Source: Telopea speciosissima
Taxonomy: Eukaryota; Streptophyta; Magnoliopsida; Proteales; Proteaceae
Assembly: GCF_018873765.1 (NCBI RefSeq)
Contig: NC_057922.1
Location: forward strand, 44,226,321-44,290,320
DNA: 64,000 bases
Direction of reading: 5' to 3'
Below the pieces are notes generated by a model. That model saw nothing but the letters and a program-made list of their open reading frames with translations, was not told the DNA's origin and ran no database searches. Made by a program: the position numbers and the translations under genes. Below are positions 9,967 to 19,925 of the stretch, piece after piece (within the stretch, counting starts at the first letter, position 1; every line of letters starts with the position of its first letter).

Positions 9967-10600
9967 CTACCTGCATAGTAATCCCAAGTCACGGTTCTGA
10001 AGCTCAAATAGATCAGAGCTCGACTCACTCTCTCCTCCATCATCCTCTTCAACAAAGTTCCTCAATATCTTCTCTGATGTCCTATCTTTCTCTAAAGAAC
10101 CACACCCATAATTCTTGCTTTTCTCTAAAAACTCATTATAGAATTTGAATTTTTCATCCAACCAAGCTAAATCTATGTTTCTATTCTCATCTACTAACTC
10201 ATGTTGTAAACCCGTAGATGACCGTACCTACCCATTGTGATTTGACAAAGGCACCACTTGCTTGTGATCAGAATAGCTTAGAAAATCCTTAAAGGGCTTT
10301 GTGGGAGTGTCTACATAAGGAGTGCTGTCACTTCGAAAATGGCTAACATTCCTCCTCCTTTTTCTTCATTCTCCTTGGCTGTCTTCATCTTTCACGGATT
10401 GAGTAGTGGATTTTGATTTCTTCTTTTTAGAATCTACATGACTGAAAATAGAATTCAAAAGCTTAGCATGTCTTTCACCAGGAGAACTGGGTTGCTTGTA
10501 TTTCTTCTCTTTGAATTGTTTTTCCACTGTGGTCGGCGGAAAGGGCTTAAATGAAGATGAGTCAACTGAGAAGCCAAATCTGAATATTGTGAAAGGGCTT
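9967..10600 (-). pseudogene. BIG GRAIN 1-like pseudogene
   Basis: Two minus-strand pieces resemble BIG GRAIN 1-like proteins, plant plasma-membrane proteins linked to auxin response. The upstream piece (about 10,366-10,600) has KKYKQPSSPGERHAKLLNSIF, close to the family's K-Q-P-I-S-P-G-x-R-L-x-x-F-L-N-S-I-F box. The downstream piece (9,967-10,161) has an acidic GGESESSSDLFELQN, matching the family's S-S-D-L-F-E-L-x-N box. Between them another frame gives SHFRSDSTPYVD, broken by frameshifts and a stop. The family's N-terminal Y-R-S-I box and C-terminal E-L-P-V-Y-E-T-T box are absent. The call rests on remembered family motifs, so an alignment would settle it. Confidence 0.55.
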
Positions 10601-10639
10601 AAAAAGAAAGAAAGGAAGAAGAAAGGAGGTTCCAATCCA

Positions 10640-10930
10640 AGTCGACAAATTAAAAGTTGTATTGAAACACAAGGAAAAAGAAAGAAAACAATGACAACTA
10701 GTACCTCTCTAGCTCTCCCTACACATTCTATATATCCTTCCCAAGCTTCTATTTCTCAGGTATTGATTTAATAATTTAAGTATGTGCTCATATAAACACA
10801 AAATCAAATTTATTATTTATATTTAATTATTCATGTGTAGGTGAATGTTGATCTATTTGCCTCCCAGTATTTTTGTCCTCCTGCACCCGCTGCTTCAACG
10901 GTGGAATTGTCTCTTGGGTTAGGATCATAA
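10640..10930 (+). CDS. Candidate C-terminal exon pair ending in an EAR-like motif
   Basis: A frame ending TSTSLALPTHSIYPSQ and SISQ at 10,759 is followed by a GT (10,760). After an 81-bp AT-rich stretch a GTGTAG acceptor at 10,840 opens a 30-codon exon that ends VELSLGLGS and TAA (10,928-10,930). Both junctions are phase 0. The terminal L-x-L-x-L pattern is the EAR repression motif seen at the ends of many plant transcription factors. No DNA-binding domain is visible upstream, because the frame runs into the antisense of the BIG GRAIN 1-like relic. This is probably the tail of a lost gene, or a chance frame. The start coordinate is approximate. Confidence 0.3.
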
Positions 10931-12396
10931 GATAGGTTAGTTATAACAATTTTTGGTTCGAAGATAATAGTATGAGTGGTTTCAAATGATCTTGTATTGT
11001 TTGTTGTAAAACTAATTCGTACTTTTGCTGAATTTTTTCTCATTCAGATGGTCTATGGCTGGTTCAATGGATTCTAAGTTTTGGATTTGGATTCATGATG
11101 GGTGCTTCAGTTGGTGATTAGTTGGAATTACTGTTTTTTTTATGGATATGACTAGGAAAATTTATGGAGAAACACATTATGCTCTCTAAAATTAATGTAT
11201 TTTTTTTAATTGACGTGGTAATATTTGTTTTGATGATTTAATTGACTGGTGATATGGAGAGTTAACAGGGGAAAATTTAGGCTAATTCTCTGATTTTAGA
11301 TCACTTTCAAGTCGCTGTCATGACCTCAATTAACAAGAATATCTAGGATATCTACAGCCTCCGAGATCCCCCAAAACACAAAACTGGATCTCAGATGGAA
11401 AGTCATTGAAAGAGCAAATTCTTCCTACCAAAACCCATGAGCAATTTGGAAGTAAGCACAGTTGGCCTGTTGGTTACTCTGTACCAAAACCCACTTCCTT
11501 TTCTCTATGGATGGAAGTGTTTATTGGTATCGAATTGGTTTAACTATTCAAGTTGGTGCAGAACAATGATGGGTCGCAAAAAATCTCAGGAGACGCCCTT
11601 AAAGATGTTTACAAGTCATTTGTGCAGTTTTTGCTTGCAACTAATAAGTTAATTGTAATTATAGAAGAAAAATAAGTTGATGGTTTGGATGAGAAAAACT
11701 GATAGCTTTTTTTGAGTTTCTTGTGATGGTTGTTCAAAATGAATTCCTGGTAGTAAGATGGATGTAAGAGTAATGGAGTATACCATTTTCCTGGGTCCTG
11801 AGATATCTTTCCTATACTTTATGTCATTTGCACTTTAGATTGTGTGAATTTCCTTAAGAAATCAAGATCTGATGTGCTATTAACTCACTGTTTGGCAGTG
11901 AGGGCAGATTTTCTATTGCTCTTACAGAATCTAAACTTTGTAATCTGTTTTCTTCGGGTAAATGTTAGTTTAATAATGAAATATATAGAGATGTTTAGGG
12001 GGTCAGGTAGGTTGTTAGTGATACCCAGTACTGAATCTGCCCCATTGCATTCTTACCCTATCAGAGGGTCAAGAAATGCTAGTAAACAGGTACTGTTTGC
12101 AACCTTAATGAGATCCAAATCTGTTCCAAACCAACATGATTACATCAATATATTTTGCACCTTTTTTTTAAACTTGAAAAACCCTTTATGATCTTCCACC
12201 ATACTCATTAAGTAATACATCTAAAACACTACAGCAATACATCCAAAAAGCAAACCGTGAAATGAGGAGATCTAAAAAGGTAAAAATGCATTATGTGTAT
12301 GTCTGACTTACCATACAAAACCCAATTCCCAATAGTTTTAGTTAAACCTCAAATCCAAAACATATCAGTAACCACAACACATTAGTCCCTTTGAAC
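10931..12396. other. Intergenic, no supported gene
   Basis: AT-rich DNA with short frames (11,437-11,652 and 11,844-12,191 plus) that show no domain or codon pattern. No target duplications or LTR ends were found. Confidence 0.45.
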
Positions 12397-12779
12397 TTAG
12401 CCCTTAAAGTGCAATACAATTATCACAACCAATAAGCCTATTACAATATTAAACTTATTTTTTAGTGTTTGATCTGACTTCTCCATTCGCTTCAATATAT
12501 TTTTTGTCTTGCGGTTTTCTTCCTTGATATGTTGCAAGTCTGGACTTCTTTCACTTACATCTGTCTGTGGGTTTTCATTGGTCCTTTGGGTCCTTGTATG
12601 GGGTCACACCAAGAGAAGAAATTACAGCCTCCTCCGGGATACTCTGTGCAATATTGGTATAGCCTGTTCGGGTTGTCTGGAGATTGTGAAATTCTTACCG
12701 CTGCTTTTCTATTACAAGCACATTTTATGTTCAAAAACTTCAAGTAACCTTGATTTTTATTAACACTGGATGTTGACAT
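12397..12779 (-). pseudogene. GRF zinc-finger protein with C-terminal membrane segment, frameshifted
   Basis: The minus-strand frame 12,555-12,779 carries a complete GRF-type zinc finger. KCACNRKAAVRISQSP is followed by NPNRLYQYC and GGGCNFFSWCD, giving the spaced C-x-C, C and C ligands and the G-G-C-x-F-F-x-W signature. It then runs out of frame. One base over, the sequence continues SERSPDLQHIKEENRKTK, a coiled-coil-like KNILKRMEKSD, and a hydrophobic IVIGLLVVIIVL before a TAA at 12,397-12,399. Finger, coiled coil and C-terminal membrane anchor is the usual layout of small plant GRF proteins. A single-base shift near 12,560 therefore breaks an otherwise complete gene. A sequencing error or an unseen intron is possible. 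Confidence 0.65.
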
Positions 12780-12805
12780 TGTTTATCTACAAAATAAACA
12801 AGATA

Positions 12806-12912
12806 TACCGCCACCCACCATTAACACCATCACCACCGTGAAGCCCCACCTCCAGCACCTCCTCCAATTCCTCCACCTTTACCGATTCCACCATCGAGTC
12901 CCCCTCCCTTGC
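12806..12912. repeat. Glycine-rich inverted repeat, left arm
   Basis: About 100 bp here match the reverse complement of 18,942-19,050 at roughly 88% by eye (CCATTAACACCATCACC... through ...GAGTCCCCCTCCCTT). On the minus strand the arm can encode GGGLDGGIGKGGGIGGGAGG. With the copia element at 13,233-18,414 removed, the arms lie about 0.85 kb apart. Confidence 0.8.
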
Positions 12913-13227
12913 CTATTCCTTCACCAACGCTGTCGCCTTTATCAGAGCATCTGTGAACCTCAATCTTCCCCATCAACATCCCAACCCAAAAGCTGTCGTT
13001 CAAGAAGTTCAAAGGTAAGGCATTGTGAGAATGACTGTGGGTTGGAGCTATTTTTGAGTTCTAATGTGACTCTATTTTGACCTATTTTTGTGTTCTAGGA
13101 GAGTTAATGCATCGGTGTCGTGGAGGCAAATGTTGGGGGTTTGGGAGAAGGAGCAATCTTCATCGTCGACGTCAGGCCCTTGACCCATTATAACGATTAA
13201 CGAGTCATGATTTCAATTTAACGGATT

Positions 13228-13232
13228 GGAAT
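13228..13232 (+). repeat. Target duplication of copia A, left (GGAAT)
   Basis: GGAAT precedes the 5' LTR and recurs at 18,415-18,419 after the 3' LTR. Confidence 0.9.
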
Positions 13233-13698
13233 TGTTAGAGATAAGGGTAACGTTGCATCATCAACCACTCTTGAAGAGATCAAAGGATCAGACGATAAGA
13301 GAACTACTGTGGTTATCCCTTATCCAACGCACAAGGCAGCAGCAGTTATAGAGTTGCAATCAAACTCTTCCAAGCTCAAGGATCGCAACTCTCCCAAGTT
13401 CAAGAACTGTGACCAAGTACATTCAACCTTTGAAACCTATTGCTCCTATCCTTATCCCAATGTTAATCCATGTAAAACTGATTGCTCATATCCTTATGTC
13501 AATGTTAATCCATGTAACAGCATTATGCCTATCTCTAAGCCTCTATATCAAGAGAGGATCGATGAGGGCTGAGAGTGTGAGAAATTAACAAAGATCTGTG
13601 GACGTAGGTTTCCAGTGAAACCGAACCACGTTAAAAATGTCTTGCACTGTTTGACTTCTTCTCTCTTAAACTCTCTCTGGTTTCCTTAAGTTTAAACA
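13233..13698 (+). repeat. Copia A 5' LTR
   Basis: Begins TGTTAGAGATAAGGG and ends AGTTTAAACA. It contains an internal near-repeat (CCTATCCTTATCCCAATGTT and CATATCCTTATGTCAATGTT). CTCTATATCAAGAGAGG at about 13,541 may be the promoter region, reading CTCTATATAAAGAGAGG in the 3' LTR. Confidence 0.93.
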
Positions 13699-14636
13699 TG
13701 GTATCATTTGATCAGGGTTCCCTGGGTTCCGCTAGCAACCTTCCCACTCTAGGCTCTGCCTCCTCATCATCCTCTCCATTTCCATCACTTAACCATGCTG
13801 TTGCAATCAAGTTAACCGATTCCAACTACCTGCTGTGGAAATCGCAATTTGTTCCACTTCTTCGGGGCTATGATCTCTATGATCTGGTCACTGGAGTTGT
13901 TGTTTGCCCACCTCAATACATTCCAGCTGCACAAGATGCATCTCCTACAGACCAACAAGTGACTGAAGGATCCACAGCAACTCCAACAATCAATCCGGCA
14001 TGGATCACCTGGCAGCGACAAGATCAGCTTATCATAAGCTGGTTAATATCTTCTCTCTTCGAACCAGTCCATGCACAAATTATCGGGTGCACTACATCTC
14101 ATGAAGTCTGGAGCATGTTGGACCGATCCTACAATAGCCTGTCCAGTGCTCGAGTACTACAGCTTCGCTATCAGCTGCAAACCACCAAGCATGGATCCTC
14201 TAGCATTCAAGAGTATTTATTAAAGATCAAATCCATCACCGACCTTCTTGCGGCTGCTGGTAAGCCTATAGGTAATGAAGATCTCTGCCTGTACACTCTT
14301 GCTGGACTAGGCTCAGAATATAAGGATTTTGTGACTTCGATCACAACCCGGACTGATGTTATCACATATTCCGATCTACGTGGTATGCTTCTTACCCATG
14401 AAATCAGGCTCCAAGATGAGCAAAAGTCTGAAACAAATATCAGTGTTAATACTATAACAACCACTGATAATAGGGGAGGGCGATCCAATCGTGGTACTTA
14501 TTCCCCACGTGGTGGTAGATCTTCCTATCGGGGTGGCCGTAATGGTCGTGGTGGTTACAAAAAGGGCCATCCCCGACAATCTAATCAGGGAGTGGTTGCT
14601 TCCCAGCCCCACTCTCAAAATCAGGTCACTTGCTAG
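13698..14636 (+). pseudogene. Copia A gag
   Basis: A 312-codon frame of the copia capsid type. N-terminal LTDSNYLLWKSQFVPLLRGYDL is followed by WQRQDQLIISWLISSL, VWSMLDRSYNSLSSAR and LKIKSITDLLAAAGKPI, then a basic RGGRSNRG/YRGGRNGRGG tail. The frame stops at a TAG directly after the first cysteine of the zinc knuckle. Beyond the stop the same frame continues VCNRVGHKALDC, so the stop replaced a codon within C-x2-C-x4-H-x4-C, most simply CAG to TAG. The only available ATG straddles the LTR end and the primer binding site. Confidence 0.88.
13699..13713 (+). other. Copia A primer binding site
   Basis: TGGTATCA directly follows the 5' LTR. It is complementary to the 3' end of initiator tRNA-Met, though the usual next bases GAGC are changed to TTTG. 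Confidence 0.75.
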
Positions 14637-14769
14637 GTGTGTAACCGTGTGGGTCACAAAGCTCTTGACTGTCGCCACCGTTTTAATCATGCCTAGCAGC
14701 CCGCACAGGGTGCCAACCCATTGGCTGCAAACAATGTTGACTATAATGGGCTGTTGCTACTGATAATAC

Positions 14770-15110
14770 TTGGTTTCCTGATTCTGGTGCAACTAATCAC
14801 ATCACCGCGGACATGGACAACCTAAGCCTATCAATTGAGTACACTGGCACAGATCAGGTTCAAGTCGGCAATGGCTCAGGTTTGAAAATTCTACACACTG
14901 GTTCAGCTCATATATTTTCTCCTACTAAGAATTTAACTCTTCCAAGTGTACTGCATGTGCCTGATATTACAAGGAATTTGCTATCTGTTTCACAGTTTAC
15001 CAAGGATAATAAAGTTCTTTTTTAATTTCATCCTGACCATTTCTTTGTAAAGGATCGATGCACGGGGAAGTGCCTTCTACAGGGCATCACTAAAGATGGG
15101 CTATACCAGT
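14770..15110 (+). pseudogene. Copia A protease
   Basis: The region reads WFPDSGATNHIT, the D-S-G-A active site of copia aspartic proteases. It goes on through VGNGSGLKILHTGSAHI, LPSVLHVPDITRNLLSVSQF and, after a stop at 15,023, FHPDHFFVKD. The L-H-V-P-x-x-x-x-N-L-L-S-V block marks its C-terminal side. Zinc knuckle, protease and integrase follow in one broken frame. Confidence 0.85.
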
Positions 15111-15115
15111 TCAGT

Positions 15116-15972
15116 TTGAATAAGGCTACTTCAACTAATAACATTTCAAAGGCTTTCATTGGCAAAATGACATCTTTACATCAGTGGCATAACAGGCTAG
15201 GGCATCCTGCTCTACGCATTGTTCGACAGATTACCAGCCATTTAAATTTACCTACTAGTAGTCATAAGAGTTTTAATATTTGTAATGCCTGTCAACAAGG
15301 TAAGAGCCATAAACTTCCATTTTATTCATCACCTAACCGGTCCTCCGAGCCTTTAGATCTTATTTACTCTGATATGTGGGGCCCCTCTCCCATACCATCT
15401 TCAGATGGACATCACTATTATGTTCACTTTATTGATGATTTTAGTAAATTTATATGGTTGTTTCCTATAACACTTAAATCTGATGTATTACCTGTATTCA
15501 AAAGGTTCAAGTTACTTGTTGAGAACTTGTTTGACAGGACAATCAAGCGGCTGCACAGTGATTGGGGGGTGAGTACCGGTCTGTATCGCACTTCCTGGCC
15601 AGCAATGGCATTGAACACAGGGTTTCTTGTCCACATACCAATGAACGGAATGGTTCGGCTGAGAGACGTCATAGGTCAATTGTTGAGACAAGGTTGGCTC
15701 TTATGTCCCACGCCAGTATCCCAAAATGCTATTGGCACCATGCTTTTACTACTGCAGTATTTTTACTTAACAGGCTACCTACTGTTGTGCTTGGGAATAT
15801 TTGTCCCTTATTTAAATTGTTTGGGGTTCAACCGGACTACCTGACCTTAAAGGTCTTTGGTGCAGCCTGTTACCCATTATTAAGGCTATACAACAAGCAC
15901 AAACTTGATTGCCGTTCTGAGCTTCATACCTTCTTGGATACAGCTCTAGACACAGGGGGTACATTTGCTTAA
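15116..15972 (+). pseudogene. Copia A integrase, frameshifted
   Basis: The frame 15,116-15,560 gives the pre-integrase zinc site (WHNRLGHPALRIV, then ICNACQQGK), the first catalytic aspartate in LDLIYSDMWGP and YYVHFIDDFSKFIWLFP. The second aspartate lies in LHSDWG. A G-run near 15,567 is one base short, and the protein resumes at 15,562 in the next frame with GGEYRSVSHFLASNGIEH, CPHTNERNGSAERRHR (the catalytic E region) and AFTTAVFLLNRLPT. The core then decays before 15,972. Confidence 0.88.
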
Positions 15973-16477
15973 ATATGTGCACTCGGGCGATTATTATATC
16001 CAGGCATGTGGTGTTTGATGAGGATCGATTTCCATTTAAAGAGGCTACGGATACGTTTCCGATACCAAACCCATCTTCATCTATACTTGGCCCTCCCCCA
16101 CTCCTTCCACTATTTTCCTTGTCAACTCCTGGCTCCACAATACCTATTTTCTCACAACTACCATCTAATATCAGTCCATTACCACAACCAAAGTCCACCA
16201 TGGACTCACCACATACTGATGTCCCTACCGACAATAATATCACTAACCCAGCCGCATGTGCATCTCAGCCTTCTCCACCATTACCTACATCAGCTCCACC
16301 ACTACCTACATCAGCTCCACCACCTTTAGCAGTCCCACGCCATCCCATGGTCACAAGAAATCGTGATGGCACCAGGCGGCTAAAAATTCTTCTCACAACC
16401 AAGCATTCCCTACCCATATCTCTCCTAACCGAATCCTTGGCTCATTCTATTGAACCGACGTGTTATTCCACTGCCTC

Positions 16478-17225
16478 TAAGGATCCACATTGGCGCCATG
16501 CAATGGATGCTGAATTTAATGCACTCATCCGTAATAGAACTTGGACTTTAGTACCTCAAAAACCCAAGATGAATGTAGTAGGGTGTAAATGGGTATACAG
16601 GGTCAAACGGCAGGCTGATGGAACTATAGAGCAATGCAAAGCTCGCTTAGTGGCCAAGGGGTTCCATTAACAAGAAGGCCTAGATTATACAAAGACCTTC
16701 AACCCTGTTGTGAAGCCTACAACAATCAGACTTATTCTTTCCTTGGCTGTTTCCAAAGGATGGGTGATTCACCAACTAGATGTTTAGAACGCCTTTTTAC
16801 ATGGTGTTTTACAAGAGGAAGTATACATGGCTCAACCACCGGGTTTTACAAATTTACAGTTTCCTCAACATGTTTGCAAGCTCCATAAGTCCATTTATGG
16901 CCTTAAGCAGGCCCCAAGGGCTTGGTTTGAGAGACTAAGTATGTTTCTTCAGGATTTTGGTTTCACAGGTTCCAAGACGGATACATTATTGTTCATTTAT
17001 TGCTCCACCGGAGTCACAATGTTCTTATTAGTCTATGTTGATGACATTGTACTCACAGGTAATGATAGCCGATTTATAGCTCGCTTTCTCGAAAAGCTTG
17101 CTGATACATTTGCCATCAAGGATCTAGGGCATCTTCACTACTTCTTGGGCCTCAGTGTTGATTGACAATCCAATGGGCTGCATCTCTCACAACGCCGGTA
17201 CATTCTTGATCTCCTAGATCGGACC
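16478..17225 (+). pseudogene. Copia A reverse transcriptase
   Basis: Blocks in order are [49 protein letters not shown], then stop TAA and [20 protein letters not shown]. Next come HQLDV, stop TAG, and NAFLHGVLQEEVYM, QPPGF, KSIYGLKQAPRAWFERL, FLLVYVDDIVLTGND and DLGHLHYFLGLSVD before a TGA. Both YVDD aspartates are present. The stops sit at positions where the family has Q or R codons. Confidence 0.9.
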
Positions 17226-17257
17226 AATATGACTGGTGTAAGCCAATCTCTACACCA

Positions 17258-17949
17258 ATGGATGACCCCACACTCTATCCCAGTGTTGTAGGGGGTCTAC
17301 AGTATGCAACCCTGACTCAGCCAAACATCGCTTTTGCTGCCAATAAGGTGTGCCAATTTATGCACAAACCTACTATCACTCACTGGTCAGCTGTGAAACG
17401 GATCTTGCGGTACCTCAAGTCCACCATTGACCATGGACTCTATTTCCAGCCTCAAAACACCATGCAACTCTATGTGTACTCTAATGCTGACTGGGCTAGC
17501 TGTCCAAATGACAGAAAATCAACAAGTGGTTATGCAATCTATCATGGTACCAATTTGATCTCTTGGAGTTCACGTAAATAAGCCACAGTTGCTCGGTCGA
17601 GCACCGAATCAGAATACAGGGCTGTGGCAAATGCGGCAGCCGAGCTCACTTGGCTATAGTCTCTAATATGTGAACTAAGTATCTACATGGCCCATGCACC
17701 GATTCTCTGGTGCGACAATGTTGGGGCTACCTACTTGACAGCAAACCCAGTGTTCCATGCTCGCACCAAACATGTGGAAATTGATTTCCACTTTGTCAGG
17801 GATAAAGTTGCTAAAGGTGACCTTGATGTCCGATTTATCTCCACTAAGGATCAAATAGCAGATATTTTTATGAAAGCCTTATCACGTCAACGGTTCAGTC
17901 ATCTCAGTACCAAGCTCAAGGTTCAGCCACCCTTGAACTTGAGGGGGCG
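17258..17949 (+). pseudogene. Copia A RNase H and 3' end
   Basis: YPSVVGGLQYATLTQPNIAFAAN, HWSAVKRILRYLKSTIDHGL, LYVYSNADWASCPNDRKSTSGY and LISWSSRK lead to a TAA. SSTESEYRA and ELTWL lead to a TAG, then CDNVGATYLTANPVFHARTK and HVEIDFHFVRDKV, the usual copia RNase H C-terminal blocks. A-D (normally D-S/A-D-W) is kept as N-A-D-W. The purine-rich TTGAGGGGGCG just before 17,950 is the polypurine tract. Confidence 0.88.
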
Positions 17950-18414
17950 TGTTAGAGATAAGGGTAACGTTGCATCATCAACCACTCTTGAAGAGATCAA
18001 AGGATCAGACGATAAGAGAACTACTGTGGTTATCTCTTATCCAACGCACAAGGCAGCAACAATTATAGAGTAGCAATCAAACTCTTCTAAGCACAAGGAT
18101 GGCAACTCTCCCAGGTTCAAGAACTGTGACCAAGTACATTCAACCTGTAAAACCGATTGCTCCTATCCTTATCCCAATGTTAATCCATGTAAATCGATTG
18201 CTCCTATCCTTATCTCAATGGTAATCCATGTAACAACATTATGCCTATCTCTAAGCCTCTATATAAAGAGAGGATCGATGAGGGCTGAGAGTGGGAGAAA
18301 TTAACAAAGATCTGTGGACGTAGGTTTCCAGTGAAACCGAACCACGTTAAAAACGTCTTACACTGTTTGTCTTCTTCTCTCTTAAACTCTCTCTGGTTTC
18401 CTTAAGTTTAAACA
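17950..18414 (+). repeat. Copia A 3' LTR
   Basis: Same ends as the 5' LTR. About 20 differences over 465 bp, including two small indels around 18,150-18,190. Confidence 0.93.
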
Positions 18415-18460
18415 GGAATTGACTTTAGGCTTTGGCCATACCTGCACTTCCCCGGTGGAA

Positions 18461-18580
18461 ATGGAGCAGTCGGAGAGGGAAGCGATCAGAGATGCTTCTG
18501 AAGATGTTTCTCGGCAGTTCAATACACTAGTTAACGCTAACGATATCGATACACTCAAGCAATTGCAGGAACTAGTCTAA
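18461..18580 (+). pseudogene. First exon of a KxDL-motif-like gene
   Basis: A 39-codon frame, MEQSEREAIRDASEDVSRQF followed by NTLVNANDIDTLKQLQ, resembles the N-terminus of plant KxDL-motif proteins (small coiled-coil proteins related to a BLOC/BORC subunit). In those, a splice site follows the L-K-Q-L-Q stretch. Here CAG is followed by GA where a donor GT would be, and the frame runs four codons on to TAA. No further exons are visible downstream before transposon sequence starts. Copia A sits 46 bp 5' of the ATG. I read this as a relic promoter and first exon. The family call is from memory of motifs. Confidence 0.4.
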
Positions 18581-18941
18581 TCTCTCTTACTCTTTCTTTC
18601 TCCCACTTTCTTCTTCTCTTTCTCTTTCTCGATGAAAAGTTAAAAATTCATTTCGCTGCTTTCTGAACTAGGTTATCTGTTGGGTTTTGATGTCAATGAT
18701 ATAATCATAATTGAGTGGAGTGAATTGCGTGTTGCTTTTCGGTTCATTCTGGCATTGTATATAATTCACCAGAGTTGAAGATACTGTATGTAATTTGCGA
18801 TGTTTTGGTGTTCAATTTGTCGTTGCCTGTGTTTTGATGCACTGCAAGATTAAATTTTCATGTGGTTTCTTGACCTGCATAAAATTAGGTGTGGTTTGAT
18901 TGCTAGAAACTATAATCATTCGGTTTCAATTACATTCTGAA

Positions 18942-19074
18942 GGTAAGGGAGGGGGACTCGGTGGTAGAATCAGTAAAGGTAGACGAGTTGGAGGTGGTGC
19001 TAGAGGTGGGGCTTCATGGAGGTGATGGTGTTAATGGTAGGTGGTGGTGGTGGTGGTGGTGGTGGTGATAGGTA
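18942..19074. repeat. Glycine-rich inverted repeat, right arm, with (GGT)n
   Basis: Reverse-complement partner of 12,806-12,912, followed by a GGT/GTG microsatellite at about 19,036-19,069. The plus strand can encode GGARGGASWR. Confidence 0.8.
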
Positions 19075-19925
19075 TGTAAAAGAAGATGATGATTTGGGGA
19101 AGATGAGGGCATTTTGGTCTTTTTAAATTATAGCAAATAGATCCGGGCAATTAGTTCTTTTCAAATTTTAGAAAAGATAGAAGAAGGGGTAGTTTGGTAA
19201 TTTTTTAACATTTTGGACTTAAATGACTTTACGGAGATAAAGTAGGGGTGGTACATGAAATTTTCAGGGGTGGTACGTCGAATTGTCAGAACCTTAGGAG
19301 GTACGAGGAATATTGGGTGCATTTTAAGAGGCACGCATATTTAACCCTAATAAAAAAGATGACTTAAAGTATCAACCCTTCGGATATCCCTAGACAGTAT
19401 TATGTGGTTGAAGGTTGCGCCTTTAACCTTGACCCTAAAGGAAACTAACAAAATACAACTGAAAACTCCATAATCCTTAATTCATACTTGAGTTTTTCTA
19501 TTTAGGTAACTCTGATTAGGACAAACATGACATGAGATCGGTCTCTTGCCCAGAAACCCTGCGCTCCCATAAACACACCCCCCCCCCCACCCCCCAAAAA
19601 AACTAAAGAAAAATTTTTTTTTTTTTCTTACGCTGAATGCAATATTAAATTAAAATTTTTATGGGATGGGTTGTGCCTAGCATAGAAGCCCTAGGGTTAC
19701 ACCATTTTGTCTGGGACCATATGGGGATACAATCTGTATTGATCTTGGCCCAACAAAGTGCCAGGTGGATCACCTTTAGATGATCAAAACCAATAGGAGA
19801 AAGAGACGCATGACCCATCCATTAAGTTTACATGCCTAACAATAAGATGACAGCTTGTATTCAAAAGGTTGCTAAAGAGGTAGAGGATCTAACAATAATC
19901 ATGATCTACGAATTGCTTTTGAGAT
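19075..19925. other. Intergenic, homopolymer-rich
   Basis: No gene seen. It contains a C-run/A-run/T-run block at 19,577-19,627 and a segment of repeat style (GGGTGGTACATGAAATTTTCAG, 19,245-19,290) that may be an old MITE. I could not find its ends. Confidence 0.4.

Larger units (their letters stand above)
13233..18414 (+). mobile_element. Full-length Ty1/copia retrotransposon (copia A)
   Basis: A 5,182-bp element with matching LTRs (13,233-13,698 and 17,950-18,414), TG...CA ends, a 5-bp GGAAT duplication, a TGGTATCA primer binding site and the copia domain order gag, protease, integrase, RT, RNase H. The LTRs are about 95% alike by eye, so the insertion is not very recent. The gag style (LTDSNYLLWKSQ) and short leader suggest the Ale/Retrofit group. 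The polyprotein is broken by stops at 14,634, 15,023, 16,668, 16,786, 17,162, 17,579 and 17,657 and by a base lost in a G-run near 15,567, so it is non-autonomous. It landed about 45 bp 5' of the ATG of a KxDL-like first exon. Confidence 0.95.

Noticed and set aside
12830..13012. Glycine-rich 60-codon minus frame as a glycine-rich protein gene
   Set aside because: The glycine-rich part is an inverted repeat shared with 18,942-19,074, and the upstream half has no similar counterpart, so the frame looks accidental.
14634..14636. TAG at the gag/pol boundary of copia A as a programmed readthrough stop
   Set aside because: The stop lies inside the zinc knuckle, between its first two cysteines, so readthrough would be needed to make an intact gag. 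It also fits the general CAG-to-TAG decay of this copy.
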